Positions 16,988 through 26,147 are shown, numbered from the stretch's first letter. The stretch is DNA of 64,000 nt from Aerococcus urinaeequi (GCF_001543205.1 NZ_CP014162.1:1364001-1428000), one strand, 5' to 3'. Notes: generated by a model from the letters alone, not told the origin. A program made the numbers and translations.

Positions 16988-17890
16988 ATGTTAAAAAACG
17001 AAAGAATACGTAAGCAATTTAAAAATCATATTTATTCAGGTAAGGCGTTACAGCTACCTGTAGCACCGGATGCCTTAGCAGCAAAGATCGCTGAAAAACT
17101 AGGTTTTGATGCGGTCTTCTCAGCCGGTTATGCAACCTCTGCTTCAGCCTTTGCCATGCCAGACCGCGGGGTAACAGATTTTGGTAAGTCCCTAGAACGC
17201 ACTCGGGACATCATCAATGCCGTTGATATTCCGGTATTCGCCGATTCAGACACTGGATACGGTGACTTGGAAAATGTACGCCGGACGGTTGAAAATTACG
17301 AAGCTATTGGTGCAGCTGGCATCTTCATTGAAGACCAGGTTTGGCCCAAACGTTGCGGGCACATGTCTGGGAAAATGGTTGAACCAACTGAAACCCTAGA
17401 AGAAAAAATCAAGGTGGCAGTAGCAGCTCGTAAAAACGATGATTTCTTAATCATGTCAAGAACAGATGCAAGAACCGTTTATGACTTAGAAGAAGCTATT
17501 GAACGTAGCCGTCGCTATAAGGCTGCTGGGGCTGATTTAATCTTTATCGAATCACCACGAAGCTTTGAAGAATTTGAAGAAATTCACGAAGCCTTCCCAG
17601 ACACCTTTATGATGGCCAACATGATTGAAGGTGGGTTAACACCATTAACTAAGACCGCTGAACTAGAAAAATTAGGTTTCAATATTATCGTATACCCAAC
17701 GGCCTTAACATACGCTCAAGCCTATACAGAAAAGAACCTACTACAAACCTTGTTAGATGAAGGCACAACCGAAAACTACCAGGACAAGATGATTACATTT
17801 GACGAATTCAACGACTTTATTGGTTTAGATGAAGTCAACCAAAGAGATAGTGCATACGCACCAGAGAATATGTTGAAATACATGAATTAA
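16988..17890 (+). CDS. PrpB-like carboxylate C-C lyase (isocitrate lyase/PEP mutase superfamily)
   Basis: A 300-residue enzyme with the full catalytic set of the methylisocitrate lyase group: FADSDTGYGD binding the metal, IEDQVWPKRCGHMSGK with catalytic Cys in KRCGH, and MSRTDART. Relatives split 2-methylisocitrate, 2,3-dimethylmalate, oxaloacetate or petal-death substrates, usually releasing pyruvate or oxalate. No prpC or prpD adjoins it, so a methylcitrate cycle is not indicated. It sits between the divergent paralogue and a dicarboxylate-type permease, under a Val-type T-box. Confidence 0.82.
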   Translation: MLKNERIRKQFKNHIYSGKALQLPVAPDALAAKIAEKLGFDAVFSAGYATSASAFAMPDRGVTDFGKSLERTRDIINAVDIPVFADSDTGYGDLENVRRTVENYEAIGAAGIFIEDQVWPKRCGHMSGKMVEPTETLEEKIKVAVAARKNDDFLIMSRTDARTVYDLEEAIERSRRYKAAGADLIFIESPRSFEEFEEIHEAFPDTFMMANMIEGGLTPLTKTAELEKLGFNIIVYPTALTYAQAYTEKNLLQTLLDEGTTENYQDKMITFDEFNDFIGLDEVNQRDSAYAPENMLKYMN

Positions 17891-17929
17891 TTTAAGAATT
17901 AAAAAGACGAAACGAAATGAGGGAAACGA

Positions 17930-19234
17930 ATGACTTATATGTTGTTAATCATAGGCGCAATTATACTAGCTATCTTCTTAGGGGAAAAATTTGATGTCAA
18001 TGCAGGGATAGTTGGGGTCGTCTTTGCTTACATACTAGGTTCTTTCATGATTGGACTTAGTCCCGATGAGATTTTTGCCTTGTGGCCAGTTGAATTATTT
18101 ATGATGATCTTCGGGGTTTCCTTCTTCTTCAACTTTGCCAATGAGAATGGGACCTTAGAAATTATCGGCCACCACTTGATCTATGCCTTTAGAAACCACC
18201 TATTTTGGTTACCCTTTGGCTTCTTCTTCGCCGCAGCCCTAATTTCAGGATTGGGCGGGTCCATTTGGGGATCGGTACCTATCGTTGGTTTCCTAGCTTT
18301 AAATATCGCTAAGGAAAACAATTTAGACACCCGAATCATCGCCATTGCCGTAATCGAAGGGGCACTTGCTGGTGGTATATTTCCATTCGGACCCCTTGGC
18401 GCTATCGTTCAAGGTTTGATGGCTTCCACAGGCTTCGCCGATATGGCCCAAGAAATTTCATGGCAATTATTTATCGTATCCGCCATTTATCCAATTTTAT
18501 TGCTATTATTCTTAATGTTTAGAGACCGGAAAAATGACGCCTACAAGCAAGTAGAGTTGAAAGCACCAGAAGCCTTAAATCCTAAACAAAAGCAGACTTT
18601 AACCCTAATGACCATTTTCATTGGTATTATGTTAATCTTTCCTATCATCGATAACTTTACTGGTGGGTCAATCCCATTCATCGCCTCTATTAGTGATTCA
18701 CTAAACCTAGGTTTAATGGGGATTGTATTTGGGGTTATTGCCTACATGTTTGAATTAGCAGACGGACAAAAAGTACTCAACCGGACACCTTGGTCAGTAA
18801 TCTGGATGACTTGTGGGATTTCATTATTAATTGGGGTAGGGGTTCAAGTAGGGATTACTGAGTCGCTAGCAGCCTTAATTTCTTATGTACCATGGCCAAT
18901 TATTCCAGTAACCATCGCCTTACTATGTGGTTGTATGTCAATTTTCTCCTCAACTATTGGGGTTATTGCACCACTATTCTTTACAACATTGCCTGCCCTA
19001 TACGCAACAACAGGTTGGAGTCCAGCCATCATGGCCGTTTGTATTATTATCGGTGGATTTGCAGCAACCGTTACACCATTCTCGGATGGCGGTAGTTTAC
19101 TACTCGCTTCATCAGGATACCTAGGAAAAGACCAAAAAGACTTGTACAACACCTTACTATTTAGGGTAACACCTTTTACAGTTGGGTCAGCAGCTATTAC
19201 GGCCTTGACCTTATCAATTATCCACAGCATTTAA
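17930..19234 (+). CDS. MatC/CitMHS-like dicarboxylate permease
   Basis: A 434-residue membrane protein with about eleven segments. The N-terminal half (VNAGIVGVVFAYILG, PVELFMMIFGVSFFFNFA) resembles the MatC N-terminal family of dicarboxylate carriers; the second half contains VTPFSDGGSLLLASSGY, a re-entrant loop motif of the ion transporter superfamily. As third gene of the T-box operon it probably imports the acid cleaved by the lyase(s). The substrate is unknown. Confidence 0.75.
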   Translation: MTYMLLIIGAIILAIFLGEKFDVNAGIVGVVFAYILGSFMIGLSPDEIFALWPVELFMMIFGVSFFFNFANENGTLEIIGHHLIYAFRNHLFWLPFGFFFAAALISGLGGSIWGSVPIVGFLALNIAKENNLDTRIIAIAVIEGALAGGIFPFGPLGAIVQGLMASTGFADMAQEISWQLFIVSAIYPILLLLFLMFRDRKNDAYKQVELKAPEALNPKQKQTLTLMTIFIGIMLIFPIIDNFTGGSIPFIASISDSLNLGLMGIVFGVIAYMFELADGQKVLNRTPWSVIWMTCGISLLIGVGVQVGITESLAALISYVPWPIIPVTIALLCGCMSIFSSTIGVIAPLFFTTLPALYATTGWSPAIMAVCIIIGGFAATVTPFSDGGSLLLASSGYLGKDQKDLYNTLLFRVTPFTVGSAAITALTLSIIHSI

Positions 19235-19237
19235 GCA

Positions 19238-19278
19238 CAAAGACAAAGGACGCGAGCCAATCGCGTCCTTTGTCTTTG
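19238..19278. terminator. bidirectional terminator between permease and GntR gene
   Basis: A perfect 17-bp stem: AAAGACAAAGGACGCGA (19239-19255) with TCGCGTCCTTTGTCTTT (19261-19277), loop GCCAA. It serves the convergent genes on both sides. Confidence 0.85.
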
Positions 19279-19289
19279 GTCAATTTCAA

Positions 19290-20012
19290 TTAATAACGGT
19301 ATTGAGTGCTCGCACCTTGAATAAAGAATTGTGTTTCCTCAAAGTGGTAAGTGACTTTAGAATAGTCGAACGGTTTCCCATTATTTAAATGGAAGATCGA
19401 CTCTGTTTTTAAACAAGGATCGCCTTCACTTAAATTTAAATGGTTAGCTTGCTCAGCCTTCAATTTCCCAACACGCAAGAAGTGGTCACCATAGCCAATT
19501 GGAATTTCCAGATCTTCTGTAATATAGTCGAAGATGGAATTTGAAGCAATTTCTTCACTTAAGTAAGGGATTATATCCTTGTCAAAATAAGACTCCTCCA
19601 CACAGAAGGGGCGCCCTTCGATGTAGCGGATGCGGGTAACATGGTAGACCTTTGTTTTTGCTGGGTCATCAATTTTTAAATTCTCTACCGCTTCCTCAGT
19701 TGGTGCAATTAAAGCAAGGGATAAAACTTTAGAATCGATTTTAAATTGGCTCAAGGTTGAATTAAACCCACCTAGGTTTAATAGGTTGATATAACCCTTA
19801 CGTTGATTACCGCGTACATATACTCCAGAACCACGTACTTGGTAGATTAACCCTTGTTTCTCTAAGTCATTTAAGGCAGATAATACCGTATTCTTACTCA
19901 CTTGGTAGTAGTCCACCATTTCTTGGATACTGGGTAACTTATCATCTGCATTTAATTCATTTTCATTGATGTAGCGGACCAACGCGCCAGCTACCTCTTC
20001 GTATTTAGCCAT
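19290..20012 (-). CDS. GntR/HutC-family regulator with UTRA domain
   Basis: A 240-residue regulator: winged helix at residues 1-68 (LPSIQEMVDYYQVSKNTVLS, then GSGVYVRG) and a UTRA ligand domain at about 85-235 (YHVTRIRYIEGRPFCVEESY, LKTESIFHLNNGKPFDYSKV). It points toward the lyase-permease operon and is a candidate second-level regulator of it, responding to a small metabolite. No operator was identified. Confidence 0.85.
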   Translation of the reverse strand: MAKYEEVAGALVRYINENELNADDKLPSIQEMVDYYQVSKNTVLSALNDLEKQGLIYQVRGSGVYVRGNQRKGYINLLNLGGFNSTLSQFKIDSKVLSLALIAPTEEAVENLKIDDPAKTKVYHVTRIRYIEGRPFCVEESYFDKDIIPYLSEEIASNSIFDYITEDLEIPIGYGDHFLRVGKLKAEQANHLNLSEGDPCLKTESIFHLNNGKPFDYSKVTYHFEETQFFIQGASTQYRY

Positions 20013-20207
20013 ATATAAAGAACCTCTCTCTTAGGAATTTGATATATTATATCATGAAAGCTCTTACATTTGCAAATGGTTAGGGTATAAAAATGGATAC
20101 CACCATATAATCTAAGTTTCTCAATTTTACTTTATCATATATGTAAAAAAAGATATCAGTTAGCCATTGACTTAAACTTTGTGTTAGTACTTGTTACTTT
20201 GCATATA

Positions 20208-20384
20208 TAAGCCTTCAGCCTACACTTTTCCTATCATTGCCTCAAAAGCAGTGGGAAACTCATCAGCCAAGGTCTAATGGCTTGGCTGACTATTTAATCT
20301 GTAAGGGGCGAAGTCCAAAGAATGAATAGTCAGACCATCCTCTTTCACTGCTAAGGTATACTAGGAAAGCTCCAGACTCTGGCT
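20208..20384 (-). repeat. structured intergenic repeat, family A, copy 2
   Basis: Read leftward, this copy contains CTTTCCTAGTATACC, GCAGTGAAAGAGGATGG and CTGACTATTCATTC, then a loop, then AATAGTCAGCCAAGCC, matching copy 1 block by block. The central stem here pairs GACTATT with AATAGTC, whereas copy 1 pairs CATTCTGT with ACAGAATG next to it, so the pairing is kept while bases change. A longer outer arm pairs TAGGAAA with TTTCCTA. Confidence 0.7.
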
Positions 20385-20606
20385 TAATAACGTAAGTTAA
20401 CGATAGAAGTTAATAAATTTTAGTAACGTGGTTACTAGTACAAGCAAATATTATTGATGTAAGACTCAACAACTAGCGAAAGCACATTGATGATAAATAA
20501 TCAATATTTAAACGTGATTGTTCGCTTTCACAGGTAAAAAGGCGTATCATTTAACCTAAGATACAGAAGGCTTTGAAGCGTTTCTACTATAAAAAGGAGA
20601 AATATG

Positions 20607-21068
20607 ATGACTATCTATGATTACACTGTAAAAGATGCTAATGGGCATGATAAAAACCTAGCGGATTATGAAGGGGACTTGTTGTTGATTGTAAATACAG
20701 CAACTAAATGTGGACTAGCGTCTCAATTAGAAGGACTTGAAGACTTACACCAAAAATATCAACGTGAGGGCTTTAAGGTACTTGGATTCCCTTCAAATTC
20801 ATTCATGCAAGAACCTGAGGATGGTAAAGGGGCTGCAGAAGCATGCGCACTAAACTTTGGCACTTCATTTCCTATGTTCGATAAGGTATCCGTAAACGGA
20901 CCTAAAACAATACCATTATTTTCGTATCTGAAAAAAGCATCTGGTAATGGTCTAGTAAAATGGAATTACACTAAATTTTTAGTAGACCGGCAAGGCAACT
21001 TTATTAAACGGTATGCCCCAACAACAGAACCCGCAGATATTGAAGCAGATATCCAAGATAACTTGTAG
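20607..21068 (+). CDS. glutathione peroxidase family protein (Cys type)
   Basis: A 153-residue thiol peroxidase of the glutathione peroxidase family. NTATKCGLASQ carries the peroxidatic Cys in place of selenocysteine; GFPSNSFMQEP and KWNYTKFLVDRQG supply the conserved Gln/Asn-Trp tetrad region. A short protein without oligomerisation loop, so thioredoxin may be the reductant; that is family knowledge. AAGGAG lies 7 bases before the second of two ATGs. Confidence 0.9.
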   Translation: MTIYDYTVKDANGHDKNLADYEGDLLLIVNTATKCGLASQLEGLEDLHQKYQREGFKVLGFPSNSFMQEPEDGKGAAEACALNFGTSFPMFDKVSVNGPKTIPLFSYLKKASGNGLVKWNYTKFLVDRQGNFIKRYAPTTEPADIEADIQDNL

Positions 21069-21088
21069 AGAATAAGCGTCTACAAATC

Positions 21089-21126
21089 AAAAAGGAAGAC
21101 CTGTCAAAAGCAGATCTTCCTTTTTG
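21089..21126 (+). terminator. terminator of the glutathione peroxidase gene
   Basis: AAGGAAGA (21092-21099) pairs with TCTTCCTT (21115-21122), followed by a T run. Confidence 0.75.
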
Positions 21127-21159
21127 TGTATGTATGGGTAAAACAAGTCAATATAGTTT

Positions 21160-21262
21160 AGAAACCACTTCGCAAATAAGTTTCGTGATGTGCCATCACT
21201 ACAACTATTTACGCCAGTACTGCGAGCTTGAACGATTTTTGTCTCACCTTTTGCGGACTAGC
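21160..21262 (-). repeat. structured intergenic repeat, family B, copy
   Basis: Read leftward it starts AAAAGGTGAGACAAAAATCG, continues with GCTCGC, and contains AAACTTATTTGCGAAGTGG near the end. These match the family B copy at 44935-45088 (GGTGCGACAAATGTCG and AAACTTATTTCTGAAATGG). It is non-coding. Confidence 0.55.
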
Positions 21263-21349
21263 GGCTTTTAATTGGCTAGTACTCCTGGGAGTTTAGAAAA
21301 ACACCAGGTATTTTGTTTATATGTAAAATATGAATCATTATATTCTAGG

Positions 21350-22885
21350 TTAGTGAGCCGTCATTTCTTGTGCGATTTCTAAGCCAGACATATCAGTTGG
21401 ATAGTATGTTGGCCAGTGGTCTACTTCTTCAAGAAGGGCTTCTTGTGATTCGCCACCCCAGTAAATATGGTAGTGTCCTGTTTCAACGGGTGCAATATTA
21501 TGGTCTGAGAATTGCACGTATTTGTAGTCGCCGGCTTCCGGGTCGTTTGTTTCAAATAAGAAACGAACACCACGATTTCCTTTTTCATAGGTTAAGATTT
21601 CATAACCAACATAGTTATACTCGAATGTCTTGCTTTCACCGGCCACAATATATTCAATTGTATTGTCAGTAATGTTGATATTATCGACGTCAGTTTGGTA
21701 ACCAGTTGTGTAGTATTCTTTGTACTCTTCAGCGGTCATGCCGTCGTTTAATTTAGACTTGTAGTCAAAGACTTGGTCTAAGGTACCGTCTTCAAGGAAT
21801 GGGTAAACAGATTGCCATTCACCTGCATAGTCAGATAAGGTACGGTCTGCTACATCAGCATCTTCAAAGTAGCCATTGTAGACTGTTTGTTCAGTTTCTT
21901 CTTCAGCAGTTTCTGCGTCTGCGGCTGGTAGGTCTGTTGTTTTTTGTAATGAAGTTAGGTTTTCCTTCATAACAGAAATATAGTCAGCACCTTCATCCAT
22001 AGCTTCTTGAGAAAGGCTTTCTAGCGGATTTAGGACAGCCATTTCAACCCCTGCTTCATCAGCCAGTGTTTTGGCCATGCTGTCTGAGCCTGCTTCTTCG
22101 TAGTAGATATATTGAATATCATTTTCTTTTACGTAGTCAGCTAATTCGGCTAGACGGGCTGCTGATGGTTCCTCTTCAGGTGTTAGACCAGCAATCCCGA
22201 TTTGATTTAAACCGTAATCAACGGCTAGATAGGTGAAGGCAGTATGAGAAGTAACGAAGTCTTGGCGACTAGCATTCTCAAAGGCTTCTGTATATAAGGC
22301 GTCTAACTCATTTAATTCTTCAATATAAGCATCCGCATTGCCTTGGAATTCTTCGGCCATATCTGGATATAATTCGCTTAATTGGGCTGTAATAGATGCC
22401 ACTTCCATGATGGCACGATATGGTGACACCCAAGTGTGTGGGTCGTAGGCGTGTGAGTGACCTTCGTGTCCTTCTTCATCAGAGTGATCGTGGTCATGGT
22501 CGTCTTCAGAACCTGGCAGTAGTACCATGTTTTCAGTTCCTTTAATCACATTTACATCTTCGTTGATGCTTGATTCTGCAGAAGGCACCCAAGTTTCCAT
22601 ATTTTCATTGTGGTAAATTAGGGCATCTGATTCGTTTAGGGTCGCAATTTGTTTTGCAGAAGGTTCATAGTCATGAGCTTCTGTGCCCGCTGGTACCATT
22701 AAACTCACGTCAGCTTGGTCGCCAACAATTTCTTTTGTGAAGGCATAAACAGGGTATATCGTTGTTGCAATTTCTAATTTGTCCCCGTCATTTCCCGCAT
22801 CTGCCTCAGTATTTGCTTGTCCACATGCCGCCAAAAGGGCAGCTCCCATTAAGGTCAATAAAGCGAATGTCAAACTCTTATTCAT
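21350..22885 (-). CDS. adcA: zinc ABC transporter substrate-binding lipoprotein AdcA with ZinT domain
   Basis: A 511-residue two-domain zinc-binding lipoprotein. The signal peptide ends LLAACG (Cys21). The ZnuA-like domain has AHDYEPS (His71), a His-rich loop at residues 130-145, DPHTWVSP (His150) and TSHTAFTYL (His214). The ZinT (YodA) domain occupies about 335-511, ending in HYHIYWGG. ATG 22885 is preferred over an upstream codon because it gives a clean signal peptide and GAGG lies 8 bases away. No permease or ATPase genes adjoin it. A Zur-box palindrome in the promoter indicates zinc repression. Confidence 0.93.
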   Translation of the reverse strand: MNKSLTFALLTLMGAALLAACGQANTEADAGNDGDKLEIATTIYPVYAFTKEIVGDQADVSLMVPAGTEAHDYEPSAKQIATLNESDALIYHNENMETWVPSAESSINEDVNVIKGTENMVLLPGSEDDHDHDHSDEEGHEGHSHAYDPHTWVSPYRAIMEVASITAQLSELYPDMAEEFQGNADAYIEELNELDALYTEAFENASRQDFVTSHTAFTYLAVDYGLNQIGIAGLTPEEEPSAARLAELADYVKENDIQYIYYEEAGSDSMAKTLADEAGVEMAVLNPLESLSQEAMDEGADYISVMKENLTSLQKTTDLPAADAETAEEETEQTVYNGYFEDADVADRTLSDYAGEWQSVYPFLEDGTLDQVFDYKSKLNDGMTAEEYKEYYTTGYQTDVDNINITDNTIEYIVAGESKTFEYNYVGYEILTYEKGNRGVRFLFETNDPEAGDYKYVQFSDHNIAPVETGHYHIYWGGESQEALLEEVDHWPTYYPTDMSGLEIAQEMTAH

Positions 22886-22973
22886 CAATGTATCCTCTCT
22901 TCCAAAACAATATTCAATCACATGTATTTGGGTACCCAATACGTTTTTTGCCTTAGCTAGGGGCAAAGTTGAT

Positions 22974-22994
22974 AAATCGTAACCATTACGATTT
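22974..22994. promoter_or_regulatory. Zur box upstream of adcA
   Basis: AAATCGTAAC-C-ATTACGATTT is a 21-base palindrome differing from the Bacillus Zur consensus (AAATCGTAAT-N-ATTACGATTT) at one position. It lies about 90 bases before the adcA start, so adcA should be repressed when zinc is plentiful by a Fur-family Zur rather than the MarR-type AdcR of streptococci. Confidence 0.88.
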
Positions 22995-23161
22995 GATATT
23001 GGCTAATTTATCACATGGCGAATCAAGTAGTCAACTAAAACTTAAATGAAATGTCCATCATATAGACCGCGAAGGCTATTTTTCCAAGGAATTAAGCCCT
23101 TTAAATTACTTTTGGAAGGGACTCTTATATAATGGAGAAAAGGGTTATTAGGAGGAATATG

Positions 23162-23953
23162 ATGAAAATTGCGATTGTACAAGCAGCCTTACAACAAAGC
23201 CAGGTGGCAGAGAATTTTCAAACGATTCAAGCGTTGATGGAAGAAGCGACGACCAATCAACCGGATGTGATTGTGCTGCCAGAATTATGGAATACATCCT
23301 TCTTGCCGGAAGATGTGAAAGAGCGAGCGGACGAGGATGGCAAGGTGAGTCGTCAATTTTTAAGCCAGTTCGCTAAAAACTACCAAGTCAATGTGGTTGG
23401 GGGTTCGGTGGCCAATAGGCGTGGTGACAAGCTATTTAATACGGCCTATATCTATAACCGAAAAGGGCAAGAGCTTGCAGCTTATGATAAGGCCCATTTA
23501 TTCTCACCGGCCAAGGAAAATGGTTATTTTGAAGCGGGTGAAGCGAGTGTGACCTTTGAATTGGACGGGGTCAAATGTGGTATTGTCACTTGTTATGACT
23601 TGCGTTTCCCTGAGTGGGTGCGGGCTTTAGCCTTGGCGGATGCACAGATTGTATTTGCACCGGCTGCTTGGCCTGAAGTCCGGAATCTACATTGGGATAC
23701 TTTGGGACGGGCACGGGCAATCGAAAACCAGTTGTTTGTCGTATCGGCTAATTCAAGAGGACCGGTTAATGGAGACGAAGAGGCTTTGTATGGGGGTCAT
23801 TCAGCCATCATTGATCCTTGGGGTGCGTATGTTGTCACTCCTGATTTACAAGTAGGCGTAAAATACGGAGAGGTAGACCTTTCTGTTATTGAAGGCATTC
23901 GTTCATCAATTAACGTCTTTAATGACCGAAGACCAGATATCTATGATGTATAA
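23162..23953 (+). CDS. carbon-nitrogen hydrolase (omega-amidase/MtnU type)
   Basis: A 263-residue nitrilase-superfamily hydrolase with the Glu-Lys-Cys triad: Glu in VLPELWN, Lys in AYDKAHLF, Cys in GIVTCYDLRFPEW. PAAWPEVRNLHWDTLGRAR is typical of the omega-amidase branch, which hydrolyses alpha-ketoglutaramate or ketosuccinamate left by glutamine transaminases in methionine salvage. The second of two tandem ATGs (23162) is preferred on spacing from AGGAGG. It stands alone, so the substrate is inferred from the family only. Confidence 0.85.
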   Translation: MKIAIVQAALQQSQVAENFQTIQALMEEATTNQPDVIVLPELWNTSFLPEDVKERADEDGKVSRQFLSQFAKNYQVNVVGGSVANRRGDKLFNTAYIYNRKGQELAAYDKAHLFSPAKENGYFEAGEASVTFELDGVKCGIVTCYDLRFPEWVRALALADAQIVFAPAAWPEVRNLHWDTLGRARAIENQLFVVSANSRGPVNGDEEALYGGHSAIIDPWGAYVVTPDLQVGVKYGEVDLSVIEGIRSSINVFNDRRPDIYDV

Positions 23954-24060
23954 GTTATAAAAAGGTTTGAAGCTTTTTTTCTATATGTTATAATGTATGA
24001 AAGGTTAGCAATCTTGCTAACTATAGTAGTCGACACTATGCTTAACGAAAGGGAGATTCC

Positions 24061-24543
24061 ATGAAATTAAAAACAGGTGCGCTAACATTATTCGCCTCAG
24101 TATTCTTACTTGCGGCGTGCGGTAACAGTGGTCAAGAAGATACGACTACAAGCGAAACAGCTGAAACAACCAGCCAAGAAGCTTCTTCAAGTGAAACAAG
24201 CTCTGAAACGGTACCTAGTTCTGAAGACACGTCAGGTGATGACGCGGATGACAATGCAGATGATAGCAACGAGAGTGCAAGCTCAAGTGAAGCCGACCAA
24301 GCTGCTTCAGGAGAATTTATTTCTGAAGATGAAGCATGGCAAATTGCTTTAGATGACGCTGGCACGACTGAAGATGCCTTAACAGAACGTGAAATTGAAT
24401 TAGATGATGTGGATGACGACGATGATGATTACGATGACGTTGCCCATTATGAAATTGAATTTACTGTAGATGGCGACCGTGAATTTGAGTATGATATCGA
24501 CGCAACAACAGGCGATATCTTAAATTCTGAAAAAGACAGATAA
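24061..24543 (+). CDS. acidic lipoprotein with C-terminal PepSY domain
   Basis: A 160-residue lipoprotein: signal peptide ending LLAACG, a Ser/Thr/Glu/Asp-rich linker (about residues 22-85), then a PepSY domain (FISEDEAWQIALDDAG, HYEIEFTVDGDREFEYDID, TGDILNSEKD). PepSY domains bind peptides or inhibit extracellular peptidases in some families. The run of Asp before the domain makes the protein extremely acidic. Ribosome site AAAGGGAGA. Confidence 0.85.
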   Translation: MKLKTGALTLFASVFLLAACGNSGQEDTTTSETAETTSQEASSSETSSETVPSSEDTSGDDADDNADDSNESASSSEADQAASGEFISEDEAWQIALDDAGTTEDALTEREIELDDVDDDDDDYDDVAHYEIEFTVDGDREFEYDIDATTGDILNSEKDR

Positions 24544-24564
24544 TTAAAATACGGATTTAGAGAG

Positions 24565-24592
24565 GGTGGTACGTGAGTGTGCCACCTTTTTA
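24565..24592 (+). terminator. terminator of the PepSY lipoprotein gene
   Basis: GGTGGTAC (24565-24572) pairs with GTGCCACC (24579-24586), then six T. Confidence 0.7.
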
Positions 24593-24762
24593 GTTTGGGA
24601 AAGTTTATTTTCGCTAAAGATAATAGACGCTTAAATGCTTGATTTCTTTCGGTCAGAGCGAGTCCTGTTTGCTAGTATTTTCCTGATTTCTTTTCTATAA
24701 TAAAAGTATTAAGAAGTTAGGGGGCTGGTGATCCAGTCCCTAGCTGAGTGAGGAGTGAATAG

Positions 24763-25146
24763 ATGACCTTACACTTAAATATGGCTGATTTGGGTCCTGA
24801 GGCGGTCAATGACCACGGGGGCAACTGGCCTTTGAATAAGGAAACTGGTTTTTCGCCTTTGGATACTTTTGTCTTGGCGGTTGCGGGCTGTTCAGCGGGT
24901 GTATATCGGAATATTTTGAATAATTCAAAAATCGACCATACTTTCCATGACGTGGCCATTGATTTTGACCGTTCTGAGGAAAGTGCCAAACCAGTTACTG
25001 CAATCACGATTACTATGTATGTGAGAGTGGCTGAGGAAAATCAGGGGCGTGCTGAGCGGGCAACCAAGATGATACACAAGTATTGTCCGGTGGTCCAAAG
25101 TATTGACCCAAATATTCAAGTCAATGAGATAGTTGTTTTTCAATAG
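24763..25146 (+). CDS. OsmC/Ohr family peroxide-reducing protein
   Basis: A 127-residue OsmC-fold protein with the paired redox Cys of the family: AVAGCSAGVY (about residue 46) and HKYCPVVQS (about residue 107). Family members reduce organic hydroperoxides. The N-terminal strand region is short. An aldo/keto reductase follows 21 bases downstream, probably co-transcribed. Confidence 0.8.
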   Translation: MTLHLNMADLGPEAVNDHGGNWPLNKETGFSPLDTFVLAVAGCSAGVYRNILNNSKIDHTFHDVAIDFDRSEESAKPVTAITITMYVRVAEENQGRAERATKMIHKYCPVVQSIDPNIQVNEIVVFQ

Positions 25147-25167
25147 AGAGCATATAAGGAGCGTGTA

Positions 25168-25980
25168 ATGATGGAATTTGTAACGTTAAATAATGGCGTA
25201 GAGATGCCAATTTTAGGTACTGGTACCAACACTTTTGGTAAGGTTGACGGGGACTATTTTGGTGAAGTGACTGATGATACGACTGAATTGCAATCAGCAA
25301 TTGCGGCAGGGTACCGTGCTATTGATACGGCGGTTTCATACCGTAATGAGTCGACTGTTGGTAAAGCGATTAAAGAATCTGGTTTACCACGTGAGGACTT
25401 CTTTATCACATCTAAGATCCCTGGTGATTTAGACCACGCGGGTTCAGCTGAAAAAGTTGAAGCGACTTTAAATGCCTCACTGGAAGCATTACAAACGGAC
25501 TACATTGACTTATACTTGATTCACCACCCTTGGGACAATGAAAATGAAATGCTACAAACTTGGTATGCTTTAGAAAATGCCTATAACGAAGGTAAGATCA
25601 AAGCTATTGGTGTATCTAACTTCGACCAAGACCAATTAGATATCATCATCGATAACGCGCGTATTCAACCAATGGTCAACCAAATTAAATCAAATGTTGA
25701 AGTTTGGAACGATGACATTATTGAATATTCTGCTGAAAACGATGTGGTTGTCACAGCTTGGGCGCCAATGAAGGGAACTGACGAAGCCTCTCGTGCTATC
25801 TTGGATGAGATTGGTGCACAATACGGCAAAACTTGGGGCCAAGTTTTATTACGCTACCAAATTGAACGTGGTGTGGTCGTGATTCCTAAGTCTCATAACG
25901 CAGACCACCAAGCAGACAACTTGAATGTATTCGATTTTAACTTGAGCGACGCAGACAAAGAGAAAATCGCTAGCTTATAA
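25168..25980 (+). CDS. aldo/keto reductase
   Basis: A 270-residue NADPH-dependent oxidoreductase. The catalytic tetrad is visible: AIDTAVSYRNE (Asp, Tyr), TSKIPG (Lys) and YLIHHPW (His); KAIGVSNF and VVVIPKSHN are cofactor-binding segments. It follows the OsmC gene closely, suggesting a detoxification pair. Substrate unknown. AGGAG lies 6 bases before ATG 25168. Confidence 0.9.
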   Translation: MMEFVTLNNGVEMPILGTGTNTFGKVDGDYFGEVTDDTTELQSAIAAGYRAIDTAVSYRNESTVGKAIKESGLPREDFFITSKIPGDLDHAGSAEKVEATLNASLEALQTDYIDLYLIHHPWDNENEMLQTWYALENAYNEGKIKAIGVSNFDQDQLDIIIDNARIQPMVNQIKSNVEVWNDDIIEYSAENDVVVTAWAPMKGTDEASRAILDEIGAQYGKTWGQVLLRYQIERGVVVIPKSHNADHQADNLNVFDFNLSDADKEKIASL

Positions 25981-25983
25981 TAG

Positions 25984-26108
25984 GTGGTGCGACAAAAGTC
26001 ATTAAGACTCGACGCCTCTAACGCATTAGGAAGAGTTTGATTTTTGTGGAACAGCCGCCGGAACGCAGTGACATACGGATGTTTATGCGTAAGAAGAGTC
26101 CGATATTA
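25984..26108 (+). repeat. structured intergenic repeat, family B, copy
   Basis: Starts GGTGCGACAAAAGTC and AAGACTCG, includes CTCTAACGCATTAGG, and ends AGAGTCCGATATTAG. GACTC near the start pairs with GAGTC near the end, closing the element. Start, CTAACGCATT block and end all match the copy at 44935-45088 read leftward. Confidence 0.65.
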
Positions 26109-26110
26109 GT

Positions 26111-26147
26111 AAAAAGGGTTATGACGTAAATGTTGTAGCCTTTTTTA
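26111..26147 (+). terminator. terminator downstream of repeat B
   Basis: AAAAAGGGTTATGAC pairs with GTTGTAGCCTTTTTT (several wobbles) around a GTAAAT loop. It ends the OsmC-aldo/keto reductase unit. Confidence 0.6.

Noticed and set aside
16988-17890. methylcitrate cycle assignment (prpB)
   Set aside because: No prpC or prpD nearby and control by an amino acid T-box, so a specific prpB name is not justified.
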